This document shows positions 33,222-47,141 of a DNA stretch of 64,000 nucleotides, in pieces. The stretch is from Maratus speciosus. Taxonomy: Eukaryota; Arthropoda; Arachnida; Araneae; Salticidae. The position numbers were made by a program, and so were the translations under genes. The stretch lies in contig OZ010790.1 in NCBI GenBank assembly GCA_963932465.1, positions 352,991,087 to 353,055,086 of the forward strand, in the 5' to 3' direction. Within the stretch, counting starts at the first letter, position 1. Each line of letters starts with the position of its first letter. The notes beneath the pieces were generated by a model. That model was not told the origin of the DNA. It was given only the letters and a program-made list of their open reading frames with translations, and did not search any database.

Positions 33222-34026
33222 ATAAAAAGTAAAACATTTCCCATCAATCCTAACTGCTCATTAGTCCATAAGCCAGTATTTTCTATATTGAATGAGAAGA
33301 TTGTAAATATTCCAGTGTCGAGATCTAATGGAGCAAAATTTTCTTTCACTAAACAATCTATACCTAACTTTTTTATCTAATAATAGGAAACTGTTTAATG
33401 TCTATAAAAAATCAGGGCATTTTATTCATTAAACTATCTACTGTATAAAACGCAAACATATTTTTCATTAACACCATCAGTCCATCTGTCTACTAATCCG
33501 ATATGTCCTATATTGAATGAGATGATTGTAAATGTTTCAGAGAAAAATTATAAGAAAGAGACCACAACATGCGTATAATGACCCCCTCCATCGAAAGAAA
33601 AGCCTTTGTTTTTTAGTTATCATACTTTAATAGAAAATTGAAATATTTACATAGCTTGACGCAAACAGCTTGTATTCACTAAAATTTAAATTGATTAAAA
33701 ATTTGAAAAGAAAACAGCTCAATCAGCACCTTGATGTTTCACAAACGACAATATCAACCCCATGTATTTTATAGTACATTATTTTTATACATATAGGAAA
33801 TAGCTACAATGCTTCTTCTATGTGCGCATATATTTATTTGCACGTGCAGTTTTTACACTAGAAGGAGTTTGCATAGTTTGTATCTGTTCAAGTAATGTAA
33901 TCTATTTTAGTAGCATCAATATTATTCTAAATTGTATAGTTTCAATTAAGAGAAAAATATTATCTCTTTCATTGTTATTTAAAATATGAATATAAGTTAA
34001 ACAAGTAATATAAAAAAAAAATTAAG
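33222..34026. other. AT-rich flank with a diverged direct repeat
   Basis: TATTGAATGAGA-GATTGTAAAT occurs at 33287 and 33512, with similar preceding bases (CATCA...TCC), a repeat pair about 225 bp apart. Otherwise nothing recognised. Confidence 0.45.
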
Positions 34027-34372
34027 TCAATTCCTACTTAGGTCAATAAGAGAATTTTTTTTCCCCCATTCTTCTTTTCTCCTGAATGGCGCTTAAAATA
34101 CCTTGATCAAGAAGAGAGCTCTCTCGGTCTTAAAATGCCTTGATCAAGAAGACGGCTCTCTCGATTATTGAAAATTAATTAATTTAATTTAATTAACGAA
34201 TTAATATTTGAAAAAAAACTGGATTAACATCAATTGTCGTCCACTACAAGTTAAAAAAAATTGAACTTGATTCAATGAATAATGGGTATTTTATTAACGA
34301 TTGAAAATTTGAACAAGATAAATATATAAATAAATAAATATCGGGAGAGTGTGAGCTAATAGTAGGAATTGA
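34027..34372. mobile_element. MITE with TCAATTCCTACT ends, copy 2 (uninterrupted)
   Basis: 346 bp; starts TCAATTCCTACTTAGG and ends, reversed, TCAATTCCTACTATTAG. It aligns with 26798-27102 plus 29434-29473 and so provides the Helitron empty site at AAATA/AATAAA (34332/34333). Confidence 0.75.
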
Positions 34373-37300
34373 ATAAATAAAAGTTATAATTAAGTAGCGC
34401 AATAACTAAATTCCATAGACTTTAAACAGTTTCCTAGTATTAGATAAGACAGTTCGTTAAAGCTGCGTTTTTTTTTTTTTTGTTTTTTTTTTGTTTTTTT
34501 TTTTTTTCAAATCAAAATAGGAAAAAAAAAATCGCATTTAATTTATTACATATTTCAAATCTACATATATTTTAGAGTTACAATAGATAAAAACTTTTTG
34601 TAAAACCGTTTATATTTTTAAATATTGAATTAGATCATAAAAAGATTGTCATAAAACTGAATTTGAAGAATTATCATATGGAAGCAAAATCTTGGTAAAA
34701 TGCATCCCCATGGACATCTCGGGTTGAGCAAATTTTGGTACTTCTACGTTGTACATGGGAATCGCAGGATGTGCAGCGAGTGGTTTATATTTGTTTATAT
34801 TTGTACCCTATATTTTGGTACAGTAATGACTGATAGAAATCGGTATAGCTTTAAAATGCATAAATATAAGTTATGATATAATTTATAGTTGTTCGGTAAG
34901 ACGTACAAAAAATCGCTTCATTAAAAAGGAAAATACCTTAAAAGCTTTTTAAAAGAGTATACTTTTAAATAAATAATTACCAGTTTTATGACGAAATAAA
35001 TACTCATTTTTCACCGGCGTAGGCTAATGATCCTCCACTAAGTAACAAGGACAAATCCCTGGTGTTTTTTATATGAGAGTTAATTCTTTTGTAAAAAGTT
35101 AATTATCATATGTTTGGGGTGCATTATTCATTTATGAAAATTCATTCTGAATTCAGAGTGAAAGAGTAAAAAATATTTTAATAAAGTATCCGTTTTTTGC
35201 ACTGAAATATAAATTCACCAGTTGAATAAATATAAAAAGGCCTATCATTAAGAAAAGGGATCATTTAATCCTTATTGTAAAACGTATTTTGTTTAAAGCT
35301 TGTAAATGTATCTGGAAGAAAAAATGTTTTTTAATAAGTATGCATTCTAAAATACAGATGGATATTCATTAAATTTATTTTATTTATTTTGGAAAATTTT
35401 ATTTTTATTTATGCAGTTCATGAACTTTGCATATTATCAAACTTCAACGTTCACACAAGGTGTAGAACAATAGAAAGTGTAGTGTAAAAGAAGACAAGTA
35501 TTGTATAGGTGCGAATGAATGTTAGTGTTTTTCGTATTGTAACTGAATATTTACTAACAAAAATGTTTAGTTCATCTGTTCATTTCAATGCAATTTTTTT
35601 TAATTTAATTTATGTAAATAAATAAAATAAAACGTAAGCAAAATTTTAATTGTGTGTGCCTATCTAAAACGCTAAAAGAGTCTTATTCTATTATAAATTG
35701 ATAATTTTCTATGAATACCAAGAAGTTTAATTTTCTACTAACGAAATTAGTATACAGCTTTCAAAAACTTACACGCAGCTGACGGAATATTTACGTAAAA
35801 AAATTATGTCAAACTTGTTTAAGCTGATGGTGGTTAAATATCGAGTTATGTATTGTATATTGAATTTGTACTGCTCAATATTTGTATTAAAGAGTGTAAC
35901 AATTAGAGAGTAAGAGATTCTTTAGATAAATGTTATATTTTGCAAACATTTAAATACATGTCGTATGCAGAATTTCAAAAATGACCGTTAGTAATGTAAT
36001 TTGCATAACCCGTACAAATACCTATTGATACAGGACGTAATATGAAAATGATACACATAAATATAATGTAAGTAAAACTATAAATTTACATAAATCCATA
36101 ATAGACAGACTGCTTATTTCCCACGAATTTTAATTTATTTTTCCATAAGCACAATTAAAGTAAATTGTTTTTAATACCGGTCATTTTAAGTACAGCATAT
36201 TTAAGTACAGCAGTTACTTGTAAAAATCTTATTATGTGGCAACATATACCTTTTTAAATTATACCCTTTATTTATTTATTTATTTATTAACTTTATGTTT
36301 ATTTTCATTTACGACTTGCCCAATTTTTTTTTGTTTCTGCATATTGAGCATCGTAATTGAAGATTAATGAATTTTCTACACACTTTTTAAAAGTAAAAAT
36401 AACACTGTTTAATCAATAAACAGAGAATGATTTATAAATTATTTATTTATAATCGTGCATCATTACTGGTAAATTTTAGAATGATTTATAAAGTACTTTT
36501 CACAACGTAAAAATCTTGGTTTATATGCAGATTAAAGAAAAATATATATATTTTTTAATTCGTCATCTAAGAAATAATAAAATAATAATTTACTGTCTCA
36601 CTATCATATATTAAACTGCTCAGTTAAGTATATATTTTTTCCGATATTTGAAGTTGGAACGCCGCAGTTTTTCATAGGTTTCTAATCATAATTTGTAGCT
36701 TCTTCGATAAAGTTTTTATAAATTATTTCAAGAACGTTATATGAAAATAAATAATAAAAGTTTAACATACCAAAATTTGTCCAGCGATGCAACTAAGAAT
36801 TTTCCATCAGGAATTAATAGGTTTAAAAATGTAGGAATGTTATCATTATTGTTATTGTGAAATACAATGTTAAGAATTTTTAGTAAACTGTTAGTTATTC
36901 GACCGGTTTTATTTATAAAGATTATTTAACCGCCATTTATTTGATCGTAACCCCAATATAGTCAAAATATGATAGTAATACCTTCATAATAAGTTCATGT
37001 AATCATTTTTGCAAAAACGGTCGAATGACCGGACAGATTGCTGCAGTTTTTTAAAATTATTTTTACTGATATAAAAATAGTTAAAAAATCAATTTGTAGA
37101 AACTATTTAGGCCTTCGCTTTCCTCATTATTTTTTATAAATATATGAATTAAAAAAATCATTTTTTTTTTAAGTAGGGGAAGGAACATTAATGTAGACAC
37201 TCTGAGGTTTGATAAATTTTTATGATAAATTTTTAATCCGTGAAGTTCTAGAAACAAATACAGATAGTAACTATAACTGAAGTTTTCATTGGTATTTTAC

Positions 37301-37895
37301 TTTTATATATGTATATGTATATATATATATATTTAACTGTACAGGTTACTGTAAAAAAAGTAGCAAGGTGGGGTATTCGCCAGCCTGTACTGGCAAAAGT
37401 TCCAGCATTGGTAAAAGAAAGAATTACATTTTTTCAGCATGTTTATTTAATCAACACAAGTTATGTAACATACTTTAAGAATAGGTATTATGTTTTGTAA
37501 TGTTTTAAGAGTCAAATGTTTACAAACTAAAGTAAACAGTAATGAATAGCAATATGACGAATGAAGGAATAAAAGTGCCCCATAAAACATGAAGACTGCA
37601 AATATCAAGAATAAGCCTTTCTCGGCGGATTTTATTGTCCCGACCTGTCTTTTTTCTTTAAAAAAATACTTTTTAGTAGTATTTTACAATGAACGATGAA
37701 TGAAAACATCGTTTCCGGGAAAGTAGCCATATGGTCATATAGCCCGATCGTTTTGTGGCCACTTTGTCCGGAATGACGGCATTAAAAATCTGTGGTTCAG
37801 CATCTAATCTATACAAATTAACGTTTTCAAATAGACAACATGTAAAATATTATTTCACACTGATCAAATAGCATAAGAGAAAATAATTATGAAAC
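34373..37895. other. AT-rich intergenic DNA
   Basis: Contains T-runs at 34469-34507, a (TTTA)n run at 36269-36289 and (TA)n at 37304-37332. A less AT-rich 90-bp stretch at 37344-37440 after an ACAG could be an exon, but no family is recognised. Nothing else seen. Confidence 0.5.
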
Positions 37896-38339
37896 CACCG
37901 GATGCCCCAAAAATGACTGATGGATTTTAAAATTTAATAACTTGCAAACGGTGACAGATATTTAAAAAAATCTTGCAGGAGTGTTATGTGTGATGTCAGG
38001 AGTTATTTCACAGTGATTCTTGAATTTCAAACAATAGATGGCGCTGAGAGCAATAGGTGCTCAGCCCATACCCGATTTTCGGTACTTCGGGACCCATTCA
38101 ATGAATTTTAATCTCTTTTTTTTCGCATGGAAAAAGAGAAAGGCTGAATAGAGCCTGAATTTAGCGGTTATTGATAGAAGCGCCATCTGTCGGTGCTATT
38201 TGTAACTAAAACTGAGAATCTCAGCATAAAAACTCCTGACATCTTACATAACACTCCAGAAAGAATTTGTTTAATATCTGTCACCGTTTGCAAGTTATTG
38301 AATTTTAAATTCCATCAATCATTTTTGGAACACCCAGTA
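37896..38339. mobile_element. Mariner-like MITE with about 105-bp inverted repeats
   Basis: The left end CACCGGATGCCCCAAAAATG and the right end, reversed, TACTGGGTGTTCCAAAAATG continue as inverted repeats through AACTTGCAAACGGTGACAGA and GGAGTGTTATGT to GATGTCAGGAGTT. The interior has ATAGATGGCGCTGAG and GCGCCATCTGTCGG. 444 bp, no ORF; the TA target is intact on the right only. Confidence 0.85.
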
Positions 38340-38640
38340 TATACTATTCTACAAAAAATATATATGTCCCAAAATAAATTAAATCAAATTCTACTGTATC
38401 AGCATATTTGAGATCAGATAACTTTATGTACTCTTGAATGTTTATAAAGGCGAAGTTTCAATGATTAAAGAAATTAAGAAATATCAAAGTAAATTATTTC
38501 ATTTTTATATAATGTCAATGGTCAAAATATTGATATAGTATCTAGTCTGTTCAGTGTGTATAGAATAAAGAAATTTATATATTTTCTTTCAAATAAAGAA
38601 ATTTATATATTTTCTTTGAAATAAAACCCTGATGAACTAA

Positions 38641-38927
38641 CAAGGGAACCACTTTAGGTGTTGCTCACACCTAGTATTGAAACTTGATGCGTTTTAAAGC
38701 TCTATATTAGGAAGTTTGGGAATCGATAAAATTTTTTTGTTAAAATAATATTTTTTGATTTTACAGCAGATTGACTTTCTGAAAATGCAATTTTCGAGAC
38801 CACTTTTCGGGCTGTTAAAGTAAAAGTAAAAAAAAAAAAAAATAGTTAAAAATATAAATTAGTCAATAATAACTATAAAATGTTGAAAAGAGTTTTAAAA
38901 TTCCTTCAAGAACCCACGAATTTGATA

Positions 38928-38968
<41 letters not shown>

Positions 38969-39328
38969 AATATTGTATTTACATATTTGGCGGGGAAAGA
39001 TTGGCGTCTTTTTCGTCCCGTACAGTTTTCTGGCAACCCTAGCTCAGTATTTTCGCTAAGCACCGTGTTGTAATGGTTTGGACGTAAACCTATTAGAAGT
39101 ATAAAGCTAGTGAAAATTTTGAAGTGCCATATCTGGTGACTTAACTCTCTTTTGGTGTAAAATTAACGAATAAAAATCCAATAATAAAAAATTATTAATA
39201 TAAAAAATATATATAAAATATGATTTTAACAAAGAATTTTTATCGGTTCTCTAACTTTTATGCATAGGGCTACAAAATTCACCAGGTCTCGATTCTAGGT
39301 GCGAGCAACACCTAAAGTGGTTCCCTTG
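38641..39328. mobile_element. PIF/Harbinger-like MITE
   Basis: Inverted repeats of more than 30 bp begin CAAGGGAACCACTTTAGGTG at both ends. TAA is duplicated at 38638-38640 and 39329-39331, the 3-bp TWA target usual for PIF/Harbinger. Copy B has the unoccupied site (GAACTAAATAGCG, 44516). 688 bp, no transposase; includes an A38 run at 38930-38967. Confidence 0.8.
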
Positions 39329-40086
39329 TAAGTGGAGTTATTTGTTAAATCTCCAACCATTTTTTTAGAAATAAGAAACGTAATTGATTTTTTTTTTTTA
39401 CTTTATTGGATATATAATTTGTAATATACATATATTACATTATCATTTCTTTTTAGAAATTTTATAAAAAAAGGAAAAAAAAATGCTGTAAAGCTAGTTA
39501 TTTAGTTTAAATTGAGCTGATTAGTTTTACAGAATTTTATTAGATTACATTTAACTTATTTAACAATAATTAGTGTTTATAAACTGATACAGAAACGATA
39601 CAGAGATTTCATAGTCCGTTAAGTTAAAATGATTTCATTGATTGTCTAGAAAAATGACATGTAAGAAATATGAAGATACAAATATTTTTCTGTCGTACAA
39701 ATATTTCAAAATTTATCTTAACGTAAAACAAATGAGACTTTTCGGATAAAAAGTCTAACTCGGCAAATGTAGAATTGTTTAAATTATAACATGGGAGATA
39801 TTAGAAACTAGTGTAATCTCTGATACGGGATACTATACTACCGATACTAAAAAAATTGCTTTTTAAAACACAATGACAAACTGTTACTGAAATCTATATT
39901 TGAACTGCTGGTTCTCAAAATTTGTCTTTTGCGAGTTTGCCTTTAATATCCGCAACTTTTCAAATGTCAAAAGAGAAAATGTAGATGAGGAATCCTTTAT
40001 TTAAAATAATTAAAGTTGTCCGTTAAGACGTCCGTTAACTGTTTTATTCTTATTTTTATGCTCTCAGGTAGCATAATATTTTTCTG

Positions 40087-40089
<3 letters not shown>

Positions 40090-40128
<39 letters not shown>
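40090..40128 (+). repeat. A39 homopolymer followed by (GAA)n
   Basis: Private to duplication copy A: copy B has GAGTAAAATGAAAATATAGAAG in the same place (48590), so the run expanded after the duplication. Confidence 0.9.
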
Positions 40129-40130
<2 letters not shown>

Positions 40131-43100
40131 AGAAGAAGAAGTCTAAAGAAAGAAATTAAAACTTTTCTGAGTTATAACTGAAGCATAGTGTAGAATTTCT
40201 GTAACTAAAGCTTGAAACCAGATATTACGATGTTCGGTATTTAATTACTAGAATAAACTATGAGATTTTGTAGATCAAAAATTTCTATATCTCAGCCGAA
40301 TAAGTATATTTCTTTCTAAAGAGAATTTTTTTTTTAACCTTATGAGCTTCCTATTAAGCGTTATTTAAAGATTATGCTTAAAATTTGTTGCTGTATTTTA
40401 ATTATTTTAATTTAATTCCAAGAATAACTTACTCACCATGACACTACATTATAATCGTGCGGAAGAAATAGGCTTTAAATGCAAACTCACCTACGGCATT
40501 TCAATTATCTGTGAACGATAATTACTAAACATCTTTAATTCATTTTTAATCATCATTTTTTTCATAATCTTTACAGTGATTTTCTATATGTTTTTGTTAA
40601 ACTAGACACTATTTTTCAGAGAAACACAATTAAAAATTTTAGGATTTTCTTAAAATTTGATTTTTTATAAGTAATATCTTACAAAAATGCTCCAAGTAAA
40701 AACGATTTTCATTTATAAAACACATAGGGAATGAATTATTTGCACAATGTATTTATTTCAAAATACCAAATCTTTTATTTTATAAACATATTTTGTGTAA
40801 TTCTAATTTTGTAAATTTGATGTAACTGGGAAAAGAGTTTACACTTCTGATATCATGACTATGAAAATGATATCTAGGGAAATTAATACTTCTGTTATTT
40901 ATCAGTCGTATCTATCGAAAACGTATATTTTCCGAATGACATCATGAGATACGTGTATTTTCCTATGGATAATTTCTAGAACTTCGATCATCATCTGACA
41001 ATTAAATGATATTGATAGATCTTACTATTCCCGAATTTGTACAATTTTAATAATTACTCTCGTGCTTTGGAGACATGTTTCAAATTTCTGAAAACGAATT
41101 ATGTTCATTTAGGCAAATATGTAAAGTAATTTTAAATTTAATAGTTTAACATTTTTAATTTGAAAATATTAAGAGCTACAGATGATTCAATTTTATTTTT
41201 TACATTAAAAAAATATCCATAGATTTTAATACAATTATGTTAAGAAATACTCTATAACAAAATTCTTCCACATTTCTTTATATACAAGTATCACACCTAA
41301 AATTATGTTTTAAATAGCAAAAATATGTTCATGATTAAAGTAAAGAGAAACAAAGGGAAAGTAGCCTTTATTTATAGCCGTTTATAGAATAATCCTAAAG
41401 TTCCATTACTTTGGATTAATACAGCATTTTAAAAATTTTAATATATATATATATACATGATTTTTGTAATATTCTTTGATTAGTTACTTTTTAAAACTAA
41501 TTGATGTTAAGAGTAACCATTTAGTCTTTGTAAACCGTAAAAAATAAATCGTCGACTAACCATTCTGTTGATTTTTAAATGCATTGTTTAATATAAAAAT
41601 AAAACACAATGGTCAATCTGTAATTATTACTAACTTAAAAAAAAAATATTTTGATTATAAACCCTGTAAGTTATGTTACCATTTAAAACACAATAAAATG
41701 CAGCATAGAAATATTATTAAATTTGTTTTACTTGTTGGCAACAAAATTAGATGAACTTTGGAAATCACAATAGGTTTCAGTTACAATTTATATAACTTTA
41801 CATTTACTTATTTTTAATAAAAGAAAAACTAACAGAAAAAATTAAATTCCTTTGTTCCCATTTAAATAATCTTTTTTTAAAATATGAATGATATTTCGTA
41901 TTATTTTAAAATGATTATTTAACGAATATGTAAAATCCTTGATGTTTCAATTAGTTTCATATATTAATTTAAAATTCAAGTGCATACTATATCATGTAAA
42001 TTACATTAATATTTTATGTTAAACATCCATATTCCTTTCTGAGATATCTAAATGGAAATTTCTGTTAAATATATCTGAATTTAAAATCCTTTCAAAACAC
42101 TAATTACACAGTAGAAATGTTATTGTAAAATATCAATGTAACATATAATTACTTCTTTAGTGGTTAAGTATACGTTACAACATAACGGAAATCACTAATT
42201 TAAGAGCACTTAATGCATAAACTTTTTTTTTAATGTCGAATCATGAATCGTATTTCAATTCCAAAGAACATATTAAAGCTTTTATAATACATATTATCAA
42301 AAATACAATGAAACAAATATATTTAAAAAATATGATACTTTTACAAATTTAATTTACTATACTTCGGAATGAATTTCGTATTTCTTTCAAAAACAGCGAA
42401 TGCTCTTTTCAGACTATTCATCTGAAATAATTCTTTAGATGTATTCCATTCATTATAGTTCGATGTTGTTAAACATTATCGGAAAAATGCTGAAAAACTC
42501 TTACATAGCTACTCTTATTCCTGATGTTTAAAATTTTATATAATTTGTATTCACTGGAAAATTCTTTACGGCAAATGCAAAAAGACCATTAATGACACTT
42601 AAGAAAAGCGAAATATGATCTTTAAAAAACGAAGTTTCCCAAACTTTACTACGTTTAATGATCTGAAGTAACGATAAATGATGACACTTTCCTTTAAAAA
42701 AAATGTTATTTTAATATATTTAAAAAATTCTTCAGATTAAACGTAATACATAACCGTATTTTCTAATAGGAAATGCATCATGTTAAAAACATGTTAATAA
42801 AATGAAAAAATAAAGGCATACGTATTGCATATGAGTGTGAAAATAAAATAGGAATAACTTATATTTAAATGGACAATTTATGCTACTATACAAGCTATTT
42901 TTGTTAATGATATTTATTTTATTGGTGTTACTGAGCTTTCCCCAAATTTTGAACTTGGATAAGCCTTTTCGCTGAGTCGTGTTTGATAAAAATAAGAGAA
43001 AAGAAAAGCTATACATTCCTTTTAGAGTATACGTTGTCTTTGTCTACTCTGTCTGGCAATTAGCTTTTTAAAGCCTTAGAATTTATATTATAATATTTTA

Positions 43101-43175
43101 TAGGTAATTTATACTGAAAGAAGCATATAATTACTATATATTCTGTGGTTACAATGCAGATATAGCAATTATTAA

Positions 43176-43456
43176 CCCTCCGTACTAAGATGGGGTCAAT
43201 TTGGCCCCATCAGGACGTTTTTTTTTTTTTTTGTCTTTAGAATATGTATAATAAAATTATTTTCTAGGAACTCCCCTATAAAGGAACACCCCTCTTTCAT
43301 AATTTTGTTTACATAGTATGTTTCGTAGTTGCCAGAATTATGGCGATATTTTATCTTTTGATCAGTTTTCCTGCCTAAACATTATAGTTACATATGCGGT
43401 CGAATTGACCCAATTTTAGGCATTTAAGTAATAATTTGATCTTAATACTGCGATGG
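43176..43456. mobile_element. piggyBac-like MITE in copy A
   Basis: Preceded by TTAA (43172-43175). Begins CCCTCCGTACTAAGATGGGG and ends, reversed, CCATCGCAGTATTAAGATC, followed by TTCA, a changed TTAA. Copy B reads ATTATTAAGCACC (53962) without it. 281 bp, no ORF. Confidence 0.7.
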
Positions 43457-45841
43457 TTCACCTCCTAGCGCTCTGAAATGAAAAAATAGTTCTCCTTTTT
43501 ATTAATGCTTCATCCGTCCTTTCGTTCCAAGTTGCTGCACATTCCACGTAATATAACGTTCGAGAGTTTTATACTTAAAATTTGCGAGATTGTAATTTTT
43601 CATCTCAAATAGAAATTGTAAAAAGGTCCGATAATAACTTTTTAACCTTTAATATAGTACTGATTAAATAAAGCAAAAGATTATATATATATATACAAAT
43701 TATTTATTTATTTCTCAGTGGATTAATGTCGAATAAACAGAGCCATATTTCCTTATATCTTTAAAATCAATATCTACTTACATAACAGTGAAATTTACAT
43801 AACACTGATTATTTAGTATTAGGCTGGAAAGGTGGGAAAATATGACAATCTCAGAATTTGCTTATTATCAGAATAAGTTTTCTTGAACGCAACAAATGGA
43901 TTATTATTAACAATAAAAGTATATTATACAATTGATAACAATATTTACCATAGTCAAGATAAATTCTATCAAGGATTGACTAATAATGCTTAAGTTTTAT
44001 TTACATGAGCCTAAGACCATTATTTCTAGTTTATTGTAATTTAAGATGCATTTTGTATTCTAAAATTTTTTATCGATGCCTTTGAGTATATACCTACTAA
44101 TATTTTATTAAGTTAGAAATATTCATTTGTTGACAATTTAGAAAGTAGGAGAGAAAGGCTATAAAAAACATGTAAAAATTATAAATTTTCAATATTAAAG
44201 AATTTTATTTAAACATGCTTGTGTAACTAGTTTTGTGAACTTTATTTTTCTTTCATGAAACGTTAACATATAAAGAATATATATGTTTCCAAATAAATGA
44301 GTGCATATTCTTTCTTTCAGTATATTTGATATCGGGTAACTATATATACTCTAAAATGTCTATAAAGGCGATGTTTCTTTGATTAAAAAAATTAGGAAAT
44401 ATCAAGAAAACTATTTCGATTTTATATAACATCCGTAGATAAAATATTCATATTATATCTAACCTGTTGAGTGCTTATGGAATAATAAATCTTTTCTTTT
44501 AAATAAAAGTATGATGAACTAAATAGCGTTATTTGTTAAAACCTCATACTATTCAACATCATTTGTGAAATATGCGTAAACTTAAATACATTGTGTCCAA
44601 GTATTTAGAAAAAAAAAACATATTTATTTTCTTTTTATTTCTTCATTGTTTCCTTCATTTTTTGGACTTATTATAGATATATTTTGTTATTTATATATTA
44701 TATTCTCATTTCATTGCTGAATTTTTGTAAAACAAAGAAAAATAGCTATAAATGTATTTATTTCGTTTAAACTAAGCTAATTAATTTTATAGAATTTTAT
44801 TCTATTATCTCTAATTTATATAACAATAATTAGGGTTCATAATCTCATACAGAAGCAAAACAGACATTTTAGATTACGCAAAGTTAAAATATTTGTATTG
44901 ATTTTCCAAAAAACTGAAACTTAAGAATGATCATGCAAATAGTTTACCGTCATACATATAATTCACAACTTCTGTTTTAAGGGAAACAAATGAGACTTTA
45001 CGGATAAAAATGCTGACTCACCAAAGGTCGTTTTGTTTTAAATATAACATGGGAGAGTGTAGAAAATGGTGCATTCTCTTGTACGGGATACTACACTATA
45101 TGGTCAAAGGTGACCGGCCACTTGTGATTTTAGACGTTTTGCTAAGCATCTAGATAACTACATCAGGAATTATCCTGAAAATCCAGGTGGGTAAACATAA
45201 TAGTACAAATCATACATTCCCGTGAGGATTTTTACCTGAAACCCCATAGGGGACCATCAACAAATAGAAAAAAAACGAATACCTTTTTGATAAGCCTTTA
45301 AAAACTAATGTAGCAAAAGCGTTCAAACTTTAAATTATGATTAAGTGCCTTATTGTAATAAACTGCACTCATTTTTATGAGGATAGCATCTATACTCGTA
45401 GAGAAATTAAAGTTTTTTATAAAAATAGTCTCAAATTTTGTCAAGTTTTTTTCTATTGTAAATTGTAGAGTTCTTAATATATAAAAAAAAGTTCTTTTCA
45501 GAAAATAAGACAAACAACATTGTACACAATATCCTGCAATCAGAATTAAAAAAGAATAAAATTAGTATAAGAAATGAGCATGTTTACTCAATAATGATTC
45601 ACTGCGCATGCCCGAATGTAATCAAAATATAATTTGCATAATGTGTTAGCTAAATGTATAGAGCAACTTCCGTGAAAGTCTCAAAAACATAGTTCGAAAA
45701 ACGGAAAATTATCGTTGATAAAATAAGCTCAAAATCCGTTATTACCAAAAATAAGCAAAAAGATGAGGGGTGGCATCCAAATAAAGCAGTGCGTGAAATA
45801 TTGTGTATGCTATATCGGCATTAATCAACGGATATATAGAT

Positions 45842-46448
45842 TAAACAAAAACATAATTTGAAGAACAAATTAAAATAACAAAATTTATTTCCTACATTGT
45901 TTAAGCCCGAGAAGGGACAGATATTGAGTTATTTCATTCAATTAGTTCAACATTTAATGTTAAATTTTTGTAACAAATTAGTTAAGCCAATTGAAGATTA
46001 AAAAATAAAAAATAAAATTCATACAGTATGATACTTAAAACACCTTTAAAAAATAGATTCCGTTCAAATGAAATCGAAATAAATCTTAGACATTTTTTTA
46101 AGTTTTGTAATTTGCATGCATCTTATCATTTTATGCACAATTGTCATAAGCATAGTACAAAATCTGCAATACAAATATTTTCAATTAAAAATGGAAGAAG
46201 TCTAAGATTTATTTCGATTTCATTTGAACGGAATCTATTTTTTAAAGGTGTTTTAAATATCATATTGTATGAATTTTATTTTTATTTTTCAATCTTCAAT
46301 TGGCTTAACTAATTTGTTACAAAAATTTAACATTAAATGTTGAACTAATTGAATGAAATAGCTCAATATCTGTCCCTTCTCGGGCTTAAAAAATGTAGGA
46401 AATATATATATTTTTTTATTTGTTCTTCAAATTATGTTTTTGTTTAAT
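45842..46448. mobile_element. Foldback palindrome nested in the large-inverted-repeat element
   Basis: The left arm from ATTAAACAAAAACATAATTT (45842) to ATAAATCTTAGAC (46091) and the right arm (46200-46448) are nearly identical reverse complements of about 250 bp. They share AAGCCCGAGAAGGGACAGAT and AATGAAATCGAAATAAATC. The unique loop is about 105 bp. No coding content. Confidence 0.85.
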
Positions 46449-47096
46449 ATGGTCAAGTTTTCCAATAACTACTGCACTCAGACAAACGCATTTCAAAATT
46501 AATAGAGAGTATTATCTTCAGGGTTTGATGTATGTGGAATTGCATCACAATGTGGGATGCTGTTTACCAATGTGTAATTCAATATGTTTCACCACTGTAG
46601 GAAAGCAGGTGGCGGTAGTTTGGACAAAGACTTCCAATCTGAACATAAAAAATCTATAATCAAATCATAAAAAATTAACTTCACTTAAATTTAGATATCC
46701 TATTCCCCACTCAGGAACGCTATGAATGTAAATGTAAATTGTGTTGAATCCTTACTGCTATTATTTAACAATATTATAGCTGTGACACAGTAAAAAATAA
46801 AAAATAAAAGTTTTACTTAAATTTTTAAACCTTAATCTCTCCCAAGTGGTGATGTAAACACATCAGAAAATTATTACCTAACTTTAACTTGGGGTATAAA
46901 TAGTTCTCATCTCGGAAAAAAAAATACATTGTAAAATTTAAGTTATACAATTCCCCACTAAGTTTGCTACCTGCGTAAAAATAGCTATCCATTAGAAACT
47001 TTTTACTAAAATATAAACTTGACCAAAGCAAAAACTGATTCTGAAAATATCTTTTTTATTTCCACTATGACGCCATATTCACCTCTTTAATTTTTG

Positions 47097-47141
<45 letters not shown>

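Larger units (their letters stand above)
38340..44000. repeat. Segmental duplication, copy A
   Basis: Aligns in order with 44270-54475. Examples are TTTATAAAGGCGAAGTTTCA (38438) with 44363, GACGTCCGTTAA (40028) with 48522, and CTAGAATAAACTATGAGATT (40248) with 48722. The right part (41640-43990) matches 52450-54470. Private to A are the MITEs at 38641 and 43176 and an A39 run at 40090. No coding content is recognised, so the duplicated segment seems non-genic. Confidence 0.85.

Noticed and set aside
37309..37500. Possible exon after ACAG at 37344
   Set aside because: The composition is suggestive, but there is no start, no clear donor and no recognised protein.
46028..46312. Plus-strand 94-codon ORF
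   Set aside because: It lies across the loop and both arms of the foldback palindrome, so the ends of the protein are encoded by complementary sequence.
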